Shown: positions 19,690-30,051 of the stretch, in pieces
How the letters are laid out: every line of letters begins with the position of its first letter
Position numbering within the stretch: the stretch's first letter is position 1
Assembly (NCBI RefSeq): GCF_000801105.2
Contig: NW_026615379.1
Span: 1-64,000, forward strand
Origin: Raphanus sativus
Lineage: Eukaryota; Streptophyta; Magnoliopsida; Brassicales; Brassicaceae
Length of the DNA stretch: 64,000 nt
Direction of reading: 5' to 3'
Notes under the pieces: model-generated
Database searches by the model: none
What the model saw: the letters and a program-made list of their open reading frames with translations, nothing else
What the model was told of the DNA's origin: nothing
Position numbers and translations under genes: made by a program

Positions 19690-22545
19690 TCATATGATCG
19701 GCTTTGGTTCAGGCCGCTCCTTCATTGGGCTTGAATCTCCTTCAAAAGTCGGGTACTCGCAGATGGACTGGCTGGGGAACCTCCGGTTTGTAAAATTCAT
19801 AACTTCTTCCTCCCTGAAGCTTTTCTTGTAATTCCAAGCCTCAGTGAATCCGTCATGAGGTGGCCTTCTAGAAAAATTGGATTCATGACAAAAGACCTTC
19901 TGGTTGTTGAGATATTCGCCTGGGACTGGACCTCTGTCGCTGGTACCTCCAAAGTGGCCGGTTTGGGCAGGTTGGTTGACCTCTGGTTCAACCATTGGTT
20001 TGATGACCGCATCATTCCCTCCCCCTTGTGAAGTTTTTGACCTCAAAACTGGATAACCTGATACACCACAATAGAGCAAGTCAGGTTTCATTCTCTTTTG
20101 GGAGTTTAGAACCTTACCTTGATACAATTTTGGTTTGGTAATGGTTTGTGCATCTGGTGGCTCTTCTTTAAAGAAATGTGAAATGATCACGCCTCTGGTA
20201 TGGACATTGTCATTTCTTCTCTTCTGGAGATGATGGTTCTCCACACTTTTGGAGTTGATGGTTGTGACCATCTTTGGGACTGATTCTCCAAGCAATGAAA
20301 GAGTATCCGGTGGGATATCTTTAAAGCTTTCTTCTTTGCAGCCTGAAAAATTCTCAACATTCTGGACAAAGACCAAATGAATTATATTTAATACTGGAGA
20401 TGTATTTACAGAATGTGTTGTGGTCGAATTTACCATAGGTGCATCAGCATGATGAAGAATTAAATTCTTCTTTGGACAGCATTGGATTGATGGCTGCTTT
20501 TCTTGCAACTTTTTATCTAGGCTGGTATGACCATCTTCTTGTCTTATTCCTGGATCAAAACTCTCTGGCAAAGACAAGTGAGTCATATCTGAATAATCAA
20601 GTTTAATAGATGTTTTAAGATCAGAGAAACTTCCCTTGCTGAATTTGAATGGTACTAGTTCAGCATCACTTTTATGGACAGCATCTATTGAACACATGGT
20701 TAAGGCTTCTTCTTGCAAGACTACATCACAAATTGGATTGTCTTTTTCTTTGCTTATACCTGGGTCAAAACATCTTGGCAAAGACAAGTGTATTATACCA
20801 AAGTAAAGGAATTTATAAACTGATGAACACAAAGAACAAAGTACCTTACTTTCAGCTGTGGCAGCAAGAAATTTTATTTCTTTGTTTGGCTTGCTCTCAC
20901 CTTGGTCTCCTGTACCTATTTCACTTTCCCTTGGACAAGACAAGTGCATTAATCTTATCATGGAAATAATAATAGCTTTCTGATCCATAGTGAAATTTAC
21001 CTCAGGTTTTGGCACTTGAACAATTCTTTGTTCAGATTTTGGTTTCCACTTGTGGTGTGGATTTTGATTGAGCTCATGATCTGGCTCGGCCCTTGGCACT
21101 TCACTAACCATAGAGCTCTCATCTGGTATCCCTGTACCAAGAATATAAAAATTTAAACCAGTATCTAAAGGTGTTGTTAAACACTTACCTTGGTTTGATA
21201 CTTTGATTACTGGTTTTCCTTCCTTAAGCAACAAATCATTTCTTCCAGCCTCACTTATGGCTTCCTCCTCTTTAGCAATGCCATGCTGGTAAACTGGGTC
21301 TTCTCTTTTAAGTTCTTGCTCCTTAATTCCTGATACAATACCCTTTGACAAAGACAAGTGCATTATACAAGAATTTGGAACCAACAAATCAGATTGAATA
21401 AAACTATCACTTTTTATAGATACATCTGTCTTCTTTTCTAGTGATGTTTCTTTCAAAGCTTTCTTATTTGGACAAACTACAGCAAAGTGTCCTCTTTTAT
21501 GACATTTATAACATATCTGATCTTTCAGAATTTTAAAATCAGAAGACTTACCTTGGCTTGATGTGTCCTCCTCTTTGAGGTCTAAAATCTCCTTGTTCCT
21601 TGGAAATAATTCTTTGTGAACTTTGGATTCAAACAAGGATGTGGAGTTCGGATCTTGCTGGACCTCAGGACCTGTCTTAACATTCTTTGACAAAGACAAG
21701 TGACTTATACCAGTGGAAGAAGATTCATAAATCAAATTATCAAGTATAGGACTTACCTTAGCCTTTACTTGCAAAGTTTCTAGCTATGGTTTTTCTTTGG
21801 TTCTGATCAAAGTGTTTTGGCCGACACTTCTACTCTCCATGGCCTTTGGGATGTCACTTTTCTGGTCTAGGCATTGGACAATGGTGTGCCCCTGGCTTGG
21901 TTGCAAGTTGGCTTGTTGAGAACAGCCTCTCTTACTCTCTTGTGCAACAACTTTTCTAGCTTCTTTGGAACCATGAGTTGGATACCTCCTTGGATAAAGT
22001 TCCTTAATTTCAGAACTTGTAAACTCTGGTGCAAACTCATGTCTCATGGCTTCCTTAAGAGCTCTCCACGTTTTGATGGTTGGCTCTTTGTAAAACCTCC
22101 TATCATCTTCTTCTTGTACCCACCATTTGAAGGCTTCTTCTCTAAGTAGATCTATGGCATAAACTAGCCTCTCTTCCCTCATGATGTTGTTGTAATGAAA
22201 CCATTCATCAAGGTTTCTCTCCCATCTAAGATAACCTATTTTTCCTGAAAATTTATAGAGTTCAATTTTATTAGCAAAAGAGTTATATTCAAAAACCGAG
22301 AATTAACAACATGATGGTTGTGGGTTTTAGAAATTGGAGTTTGATTGATCCTTGAAGGATCTGGTGGCTTGGGCTCGACATAAACAGCCTCTGGTGCATC
22401 TCCAAATCTTCTTTCTCCTGGCTGTGGACGTTGGCCTTGTGCCTTTCTTCTTTTCCTCAACTGAGCAATCTGTTCAACCTCTTGCAAAGCTGTCAAATGC
22501 TGGCTCTTCTTGGCCATCTGACTTTGTCCGTGTGTTTCTCCTACC
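19690..22545 (-). pseudogene. TRG gag protein, copy B (best preserved copy)
   Basis: From ATG at 22545: N-terminal Gln-rich helix, then GERRFGDAPEAVYVEPKPPD. After a frame break near 22236 comes the gag domain (22182-21784: AFKWWVQEEDDRRFYKEP, ELYPRRYPTHGSKEARK). After one in-frame TAG (21781-21783) the same frame runs 694 codons (21774-19690). This holds a CCHC knuckle (CYKCHKRGHFAVVC) and a series of H-L-S repeats (SHLSLSKNVKTG, MHLSLSKGIVSG, MHLSCPRESEIG, IHLSLPRCFDPG, THLSLPESFDPG). It runs through the polypurine tract (SQGGGNDA) and 108 codons into the 3' LTR. No protease or RT motif. In the family gag packages RNA; the H-L-S region is of unknown role. Confidence 0.85.
20015..20030 (-). 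promoter_or_regulatory. Polypurine tract of TRG copy B
   Basis: Minus strand CACAAGGGGGAGGGAA lies immediately before the 3' LTR start TGATGCGG. The same tract precedes the 3' LTRs of copy A (35630-35646) and copy C (38353-38368). It is translated in frame as part of gag (QGGGND). Confidence 0.9.
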
Positions 22546-22549
22546 ATGG

Positions 22550-23285
22550 CTTCCTGAAAACACTCTCAAAGATCAAGTGAAGAATAGGGAAGTTCTGGTT
22601 TAGCAAAATATCAATGCAGCAATGCAACTAATTTAAACAAAACCGATAAATATGCAAATATGAACTGAAATGAAATCAACCATGCAAAAATTATTTTTAT
22701 TTTGGTTTTCTCAATGCAAATCTCGAAATGAAACAATAATGAATGAAAATTAACACAAATGAAAAGAAAATATGGAAAACAACTAATGCTGATTTTTTTT
22801 TTGAATTTTCAGATTTGATATGGAAACAACTTAAAATGCAGATTTTTTTTTTGACTTTTTCAAATGGAAACAAATAAATGCAAACACTTTTTTTTTTATA
22901 AATTCAAATACCAAAATGATGAAACAAATATGATATGCACGAAATTAAAATGATATGCCTTTTTGTTTTAACTTTGCAATGCAAGAATCAAAATAATGCA
23001 AAATGCAGATTTTTTTTTTTTTTTTGAAATGAATGCACAAAATCTAAAAATGGCAAGGGGAGTTGGGCAATGAATGCAAACAAGCTAATGAAAATTGTTT
23101 TGAATCCAAGATGATCTACACGAAAATAAAATTGTCTTCCTCTTTTTATAAATTTTTTTTTTTTGAATGCAACAAGAACACAAAAATGCAGAAACTGTTT
23201 TTATGGCTTTTTGATTTATAAAGACAAAACAAATGCAAGCAAATATGAAATGCAAGGATAGATATCACCTTAGTCAGGAGCTTGA
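22550..23285 (-). other. TRG copy B leader
   Basis: AT-rich leader with repeated AATGCAAA words and T-runs (poly-A on the minus strand). Counterpart of 9279-10013. No gene. Confidence 0.65.
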
Positions 23286-23299
23286 GCTCTGATACCAAA

Positions 23300-24872
23300 T
23301 GATACAGCCTGGAAATCAGACTATAAGACTTGATGAACTGAGGTTCAACCTGAAAACAAAGAAGATAGATTTTTATGAGTTTTATGAGTTTTTATGAAAC
23401 AAAACAGAAACAAACGGAAGATGAATGAGATGCTAATGATATGAAGAATAAATCAGAGTAAATAAACAAAGATAAAGGATAGATATGGTGGAATCAAGCT
23501 GCTGGATGTGTATCACTCTCAGCTTGATCAAATGATGGATTGAAGTGGAATTGCGGATGAAGGTTTGATTGAATCTCTCAATCTGATGGATGATGGACGA
23601 AATGGATTGAATAGACACCACAAAGCTCTGTGAAAGGAGACTTTGATAAGCCTGGTTGCTCAAGAGCTGCTTCTCACAAACTCAAAAGACTTCAAACAAT
23701 AATTTTAAGAAAACTAGAAAACTGCATTTTCATTCATAAAATGCAAAGGTCGTTTTTACAATGAAGCAAAGACAAGAGCTTTATAGGCTCGACCAAGACA
23801 GACTCTAACAGTCATAAAATGATAAAAGGAAAGTAATAAACTCGAAATAAAAGACTTTGAAGCAAAGGGATTGATGGCTCCATGAAAACTAGCCGTTGGA
23901 GACTTGATGATGAAGATCTTGGCCCAATAAATGTAGCTGATGTTCTTCTTGTATCTGGACGGTTTGAGGAGGTAAGTAAGCTTCCTGGGAATCTTCTTTA
24001 CTGTCTGGAATGAGCTGATTTCGTGCCTGATCTGAAGAGAAAGAGCTGTTGGAGCTTTATTGCAAGAATCTCCAAATAAGGCAGTTTTGGTGTAAGTGTG
24101 GATCCTCCTGATCCAATGGGGGCTGGTGCATGGCATAGACTTGTATAACTCTTCTTGGACTCCTATAATGTCTCCTGGACGTCTTGGTTTAGTCCTGATG
24201 TCTTCTGGTCGGATTGGAATGGCTGGGAAATGATCAAACCGAAAGATTGTCCAATCTTTCCATAAATAGCTCTTGTTTGATTTAAGTGAGTCTTCATTGA
24301 ACCAACTGATCTCCTGGGTTCTGGTGTAGCTAAAGACTTCTTGAATACCTCCTGATTGGTTGAAATGATCTCCTGGACGCCAATGTCTGGTTTGAAGCTG
24401 ATTGAACCGGTTAGCTTCCAATTGAGGCAAGTGTAGAACTGGTTTGACCGGTTTTGGCATATTGGGCATAACTCCATAATTCCGTGGCCATTTCTCCTGA
24501 TATTGGGCTTCCTGGAAAGATGAGAGACTCCTATTGAATCCTATGATCGGCCTTGGTTCAGGCCGCTCCTTCATTGGGCTTGAATCTCCTTCAAAAGTCG
24601 GGTACTCGCAGATGGACTGGCTGGGGAACCTCCGGTTTGTAAAATTCATAACTTCTTCCTCCCTGAAGCTTTTGTCATGAATCCAATTTTGCCAAGCCTC
24701 AGTGAATCCGTCATGAGGTGGCCTTCTAGGAAAATTGGATTCATGACAAAAGACCTTCTGGTTGTTGAGATATTCGCCTGGGACTGGACCTCAGTCGCTG
24801 GTACCTCCAAAGTGGCCGGTTTGGGCAGGTTGGTTGACCTCTGGTTCAACCATTGGTTTGATGACCGCATCA
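23300..24872 (-). mobile_element. TRG copy B, 5' LTR
   Basis: 1573 bp. The primer binding site (minus-strand TGGTATCAGAGC, 23286-23297) lies two bases inside it. Unlike the 3' LTR, it keeps one continuous 297-codon frame (24649-23756), which is the LTR-encoded tail of gag. That frame ends ...GRAYKALVFASL just past the LTR TATA-like box, so the TATA itself is inside codons. At 24674-24693 it carries a 17-base insert (GTCATGAATCCAATTTT) copied from 40 bp away in the same LTR. Confidence 0.88.
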
Positions 24873-24877
24873 GTAAA

Positions 24878-25134
24878 ACGGTGCAAGAAAGGCAGCCATC
24901 AATCCAAAGCTGTCCAAAGAAGAATTTAATTCTTCATGCTGATGCACGCATGGTAAATTCGACCATATCACATTCTGTTCATAAATCTCCAGTATCAGAT
25001 ATAATTCATTTGGTTCTTGTCCAGAATGTTGAGAATTTTTCAGGTTGCAAAGAAGAAAGCTTTAAAGAAATCCCACCGGATAATCTTTTATTGCTTGGAG
25101 AATCAGTCCCAAAGATGATCAACAATGAGGTCAC
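24878..25134 (+). pseudogene. TRG copy A gag, segment between copy B and the SIRE-like element
   Basis: Continuation of the copy A frame: QERQPSIQSCPKKNLIL, then SDIIHLVLVQNVENFSGCKEE, and ending ESVPKMINNEVT. It aligns directly with copy B and copy C. The SIRE-like element interrupts it at GTCAC (25130-25134), and it resumes at 35411. Confidence 0.8.
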
Positions 25135-25727
25135 TGTTAATGTAAGATAAGCGAGCTATGTGATATAGAACACACAGTAGTACATGGTTATTCAAATACA
25201 AGAAATACGACTATATTTATTCTTTCAAAAGCTCATACACGTTCTTCTTAAAAGCAATAAATCAAACAAGCTCAAGACAAACCTCGACTTGTTTGCTAGT
25301 CTCACTCGTTCAGAGATCTAAGACAGACTCTGAACCACCTAAGCCCTTAACCCCTAGATGCTTTGCTTCTCCTTCTTCGGACGTACAAAACTCTCTATTG
25401 CTAAAAGCTCTCTCTGTGTGTTAACCGGCAACACAGTGCCACGGCTCCCTTTTATATATCTTTGAGGAAGCCCTAGATCTAATTTATCTACCCAATGAAA
25501 ACTTTCCATTTCTTCTACTTCAGCGAATAAGCCAATCTTCCTTTTCTCTTTAGATCGATTGTTTCTTCTTCAAATCTTCCTTTAATGTCCCTCTTCATTA
25601 AATCTTCTTTTAATGCATCGGTCTTGATATGTGCTTCTCACGAACCGCCTCTCTGATGTAGTAGTTCATGTCACACTTCATGAACTACTTTAGCTCTGCT
25701 ACATCATCGTCTTCACATACACCTTCA
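25135..25727 (-). mobile_element. SIRE-like element, 3' LTR
   Basis: 593 bp, starting TGAAGGTG and ending CATTAACA on the minus strand. It is preceded (minus strand) by the polypurine tract AAAAAGGGGGAGAT at 25741-25728. Confidence 0.92.
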
Positions 25728-26145
25728 ATCTCCCCCTTTTTAATTTGTCGTCTCACAAGTACCTGAGATAGAAGACAAGAACAAACCACACAAGACAACA
25801 CCAGTATATATGTCCAAAAGTTATTTCAACCAAATCAAGACAATTAAGAACATACTTATATTATCCTAAAAAGCGGGTTCAAGCAAATCAATACATATTA
25901 TCAAAAGATAGCATATGCAAATGCTCCCCCATAATCTTAGTCGGTCTGAAAACATGGATAACAAAGAATTGCAACAAGTGGTGCAATTGAAACAACATAG
26001 ACATAAAAACAAAGCAAACAGAACACAGCTCCCCCCCACAATCTTGGTCTTCTTCATCTCAGTCTTCTTCTTCTCCCCCTGCTTGTGAGCACACGGATTA
26101 AAAACACCAAGTAAAATACAGCAAATATTCATAAGGAGAGAGATA
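25728..26145 (-). other. SIRE-like 3' non-coding region
   Basis: Between the env-like stop and the 3' LTR. It contains the polypurine tract and two further GGGGGAG-like runs on the minus strand (near 25923 and 26031). A hydrophobic 88-codon frame (25866-26132) arises from T-rich sequence and is not conserved in any family I know. Confidence 0.55.
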
Positions 26146-27855
26146 CTAACCTGCTACAGCACTCTGAAGATCATGAACTATCTCAGCTAGCGCTTGAAGA
26201 GCTCGAGTCGTGTCCTGTAGTGCCACTTGCAGATCAACCCGGTTGAGTGGTCCCTGAGGGATGGCAACTGATCCAAGATCATAAACAGATATACGACGTG
26301 GTCCAGTTCTGGAGCTTGGTGTAGCAGTCCGTGGAGCAGGAATCAGAGCAGGAGATGACTGACGTGTTGTCCTAGCAGAGCTTCTCTTTGGTTCAGCTTT
26401 AGATGGTGCCTTTCCTTTAGCTAGTCTCTGCTCATAGATCTCCCCCACTCGTTTATCCTTCTTGTATGGAACAGGACGTTGAAGCTTGTCACCGGGGTAA
26501 GATGGAACCATATGCTGCCCTTGAAGAAGTCCCATAATCAAGCGAGGGAAGATCAACCAACGTGCATCACTGACCTGAGTCACTCCAAGATGAAGAATCT
26601 GTCTGAACATCATCTTGCCCAAATCAACACGGACTCCATGAGCCATTTTGTAGATCAGCCTTGCCCTCTCAAGTGAGACATAAGTCTTGTGAGTAGAGGG
26701 GATCCAGTTGTATGCAGCTATGGTCATCAAGGCTCCATAGCACGGAGTAAGATCTTCTGTAGTAAGACCTTCCCATTCTGTCCTCGTATCTCCGGTGATG
26801 AACGATGCCAATTCAGTCACTGAGACGTCATCGATAGCTGCCTCTTCCTCCTCTTCCTCCTCAGTGAGTGGTTCCCAGTCTAAGGCACTGTTGATGAGGG
26901 CAGGTGAGAACTTGTACGCTTGTCCTCTCACTGAGACAACCACCTCTTCAACATCTGCTTCGGCCTTAGTACTAGGCAAACCCGCATAGAACTCAGCTAC
27001 GACTTGCTCAACATAAACACCAAGACCAGAGACAGTTGATTCCATTGTACCCTTCTTAATAACGGCTAAGTATCCCCACTGATCAGCTTCCTTCATATCT
27101 ACTGTACGCTCAGCAAGTACCTTACGCTTTAAGAACTGATCATACCTTTTCCTGAGAGAACTAGGCATTGCTTCAGCGCTCTTGTCACCGGCCTTCTTTG
27201 ATCTCAACTGAGGTGAGGCTCCCGCTTCCTTAGCCAAATATGGAGAATTGGCCGCATCTTCTGGGGTAAGGAATTGAGCTTGGGTTGGTGTACTAGATTC
27301 CCCTGTTTTTCTCTGTTTCGAGGAACACAACTCTAGCCGCTTCAACACCCGTTTCTTCCTTCCTTCCTTCTTTGAAGCTTCCTCTGAATCAGATCCCAAT
27401 GTCACAACATCATCTTTGGGTTCCTCATCCATCTTCTTGGCCGATTCAGACTCGACTTCACTCAGATCTTTCTCAACGTCATCAACTACGAGAGGTGGAG
27501 CAGACTCATCCTTCTCTTACGGCGATTTATCAGTGACTGGAGCAGCTGGAACGACAGCACTGGAGGGTTCTTTCTGCGGTTGCGGATCTGCTTCAGGAAC
27601 TTTAGCAGATGGATCTTCTCCAAGACCCGGAGTTCTTTCATCACTCTCCTCTGAGGGAGCTTTCTCATTCGCAGTGTTGAAGGAGTCAAGTTCCTCGGTG
27701 ACCTCAGGAATAGCATCGGACGCCGACGGATCGTTTCTCGGCGGAAGCGATTCAGGTTCGCCATCTGAGAGTGACCTTCGACTTCCTTCAGGCTCTGCAT
27801 GCTTCTCTATCTTGGATGAATCGGCTTGTTGAGCTGAGTTCTTCACTTTTCCCAT
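26146..27855 (-). pseudogene. SIRE-type env-like ORF (one in-frame stop)
   Basis: From ATG 27855 an acidic Ser/Pro-rich N-terminus (MGKVKNSAQQADSSKIEKH) runs to a TAA near 27517. The same frame then continues 428 codons (27432-26146). The core, with RYDQFLKRKVLAERTVD, VEQVVAEFYAGLP, VSVRGQAYKFSP and SLERARLIYKMAHG, fits the 'putative plant transposon protein' domain found in the extra ORF of SIRE/Maximus elements. The C-terminus has a Pro/Ser/Arg linker and a short helix (TRALQALAEIVHDLQSAV). No signal peptide or membrane span is evident, so a true envelope role is unsupported. Confidence 0.75.
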
Positions 27856-28560
27856 GGTAGAGATCGGTTTCTTTGTGTGAATCGTGTGAGAGATGGAGAG
27901 AGGCTGCGAGATTGAGCTTCTTAAGCACGACGGAGAATTTCTAGGGCTTGTTCCCCACTACTTCCCTTAACTGAATAAAACTGAATCAACTTTTCTGATA
28001 TTGCACATCTGGTCCCTGACTTTTTATCCTCTCCTTTGAATAATTCAACATTTAATTTCTCTCATCCAAACACATAGGCATTAGGCACATTCGTGAATTA
28101 ATGTTGTATCATCAGACTTTCACAATAGCAATAAAACACGAGTCACAACTCACAATTGGCTGAATCAAGATTAATATTAAGAATTAGATCAGTTCATTTA
28201 CCATTCATGTGAAGTGCTTCACGAGTTGACTCAGTGCTTGATTCCAGCTGCACATATAACTCTTTCTAGGTCTTATACTCTGGTGCAACCGATTGTCTTT
28301 TTATGGCTAGCTTTCACATTGATATGCCTTCATCAATACTGCCGGTTTTCATTCTTTATTCTCGCGCTGTGAAACCCTTGTTGTTTCCCATCATGAATCT
28401 ATCAACTTTTTCTTTCTTTTGATTTACTGAGCATCTTTCTGTAACATTGCTGGCTCTTTTTATTGAGAGGGGGGGGGGCACAGATTGACGTGAAACCTGT
28501 ACCATTACAGCATTGACGGCATATCAAGCAGCTCTTTTCCACAGCGTTCTCGGGTTCCAA
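27856..28560 (-). other. SIRE-like spacer between RNase H and env-like ORF
   Basis: About 700 bp without a frame of note. It includes a run of ten G (near 28469) and sequence probably serving as leader for the downstream ORF. Confidence 0.5.
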
Positions 28561-28728
28561 AACCAATCTGAATCATATGTACATCCCGAATCAGCACCTG
28601 CACTACTCTCTGCACAGATTGACTCAACAATCAAGGTTACACACACCAATTGCATTTCTTAGTGTGATAAAGCGATTAAATTCAAGAGATTTAGTGAATA
28701 TATCAGCCAACTGCAAATCAGTAACTAC

Positions 28729-30051
28729 GGCCCTGTTCGTTTGTACATCTGAAAGATGCATCCAAATGATCCATCTGGATGCTTTATCCAGATGCTCCAT
28801 CTGGATGTTGTTCGTCTCTGCATTTCGTTTATCTATCTAGATGAATCATCTCAATGCAACTATGTTTGTTTGCTTTTATCAACTTGCATCTACATCGAGA
28901 TGAACTTGTTACTACAATAATTAAAATAGACTTGTTTTAAAAAAATTGGCAGGAAATTACATTTTCTAAGTTTTGGCGAAAATGTGCTTTTTCGTTATGA
29001 CGGAAAATTATGTTTTCCCGGTTTTTGGCGGAAAATTGCATTTTTCGGTTTTGACGAAAAATTGTGTTTTCCAGTTTTGACGGGAAATAGCGGTTTTCGA
29101 TTTTTACGGGAAATTGCGTTTTCTCGGTTTTAGCGGGAAATTACGTTATCTCGGTTTTGACGTAAATTGCATTTTTCCGGTTTTGACGAGAAATTGTGTT
29201 TTCCGGTTTTGACGGGAAATAGTGGTTTTCGGTTTTGGCGGGAAATTGCGTTTTCTCGGTTTTGGCGAGAAATTACGTTTTCCCGGTTTTGGCGGGAAAT
29301 TACGTTTTTACAGTTTTGACGAGAAATTGTGTTTTCTGGTTTTGACGGGAAATGGCGGTTTTCTGTTTTGACGGAAAATTGTGGTTTTCGGTTTTGGCGG
29401 GAAATTGCGGTTTTCTGTTTTGGCGGGAAATTGCGTTTTTTGATTTTGGCGGGAAATTGCATTTTCCGGTTTTGACGAGAAATTGTGTTTTTCGGTTTTG
29501 GCGGGAAATTGCGGTTTCTCGGTTTTGGGGGGAAATTACATTTTTCTGGTTTTAGCGGGAAAATACATTTTTCGGGTTTTGGTGGAAAATTACGTTTTTC
29601 GATTTTGGCCAGAAATTGTGTTTTCTTGTTTTGACGGGATATTTCGATTTCCCGGTTTTGGCGGAAAATTGTCTTTTTCCGATTTCGACGATCAATTTTG
29701 CTGGGATATTGTGTTTTTCCAATTTTGACGAGAAATTACATTTTTTGGTTTTGGCGAAATTACGTTTTCCCGGTTTTGACGAGAAATTGTGTTTTCCGAT
29801 TTTGACGGAAAATTGTATTTTTCTGTTTTGACGGAATTTTTTTTTGTTTTGACAAAATTTATCAAATTTTTGATGAAGACTCACCTTCACCCAGATGCTC
29901 CGACTCACCCTCATTTGGATGAGAATTTGAGGTGAGTTTTCATAAATGCAGTTGGGTGATTCATTTGGATGTAGCATTTTAATGTACAAAACGAACATCA
30001 ATTTGCATATTCACCCAGATGGATCACCCAGATGAGCAAACGAACAACACC
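28729..30051. mobile_element. MITE-like element carrying an E2F-site array
   Basis: Inserted within the RNase H codons of the SIRE-like element. Its ends are related: GGCCCTGTTCGTTTG on the left and, reverse-complemented on the right, GGTGTTGTTCGTTTG, followed on both sides by CATCTGG/GATCCATCTGG words. The flanks suggest a 2-3 bp duplication (TA or CTA). The inner ~890 bp are a degenerate tandem array. No transposase. Confidence 0.75.
28970..29860 (+). repeat. Tandem array of ~24-26 bp units containing E2F-type sites
   Basis: Units of the form GGTTTTGGCGGGAAATTGCG with variable spacing. The perfect E2F consensus TTSSCGSSAA occurs as TTGGCGGGAA at least six times (near 29235, 29287, 29394, 29418, 29443 and 29497), and many units are one change away (TTGACGGGAA, TTGGCGAGAA). 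E2F/DP factors control S-phase genes. MITEs that spread such sites have been reported in Brassica. Confidence 0.85.

Larger units (their letters stand above)
15040..20014 (-). mobile_element. TRG copy B, 3' LTR (split by a Helitron)
   Basis: Parts 15040-15165 and 18577-20014 together make 1564 bp, matching the 5' LTR. Its start on the minus strand (TGATGCGGTC at 20014) directly follows the polypurine tract. The gag frame enters this LTR and would continue through most of it, but a TGA (in the CATATGATTC context near 19690) stops it. The 5' LTR has GGA at that place. Confidence 0.88.
15040..24872 (-). mobile_element. TRG copy B: complete gag-only LTR retrotransposon
   Basis: Flanked by GTAAA at 15035-15039 and 24873-24877. 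On the minus strand the order is 5' LTR (24872-23300), primer site, leader, gag, polypurine tract (20030-20015) and 3' LTR (20014-15040, with a Helitron inside). About 6.4 kb without the Helitron. No protease, RT, RNase H or integrase sequence is present, so it must borrow enzymes. This fits the terminal-repeat-with-gag (TR-GAG) type described in plants. The two LTRs differ at roughly 16 sites in ~1.56 kb by eye, plus small indels. Confidence 0.9.

Noticed and set aside
25866..26132. Small hydrophobic membrane protein of the SIRE-like element
   Set aside because: The frame runs through T-rich non-coding sequence after the env-like stop and has no conserved counterpart that I know.
27416..27832. 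Plus-strand Ser/Gly-rich 138-codon frame
   Set aside because: It is a shadow of the acidic, Ser-rich env-like ORF on the minus strand.
29130..29831. Overlapping open frames on both strands in the E2F array
   Set aside because: They arise from the short tandem units and encode monotonous Phe/Gly or Arg/Asn repeats with no conserved domain.
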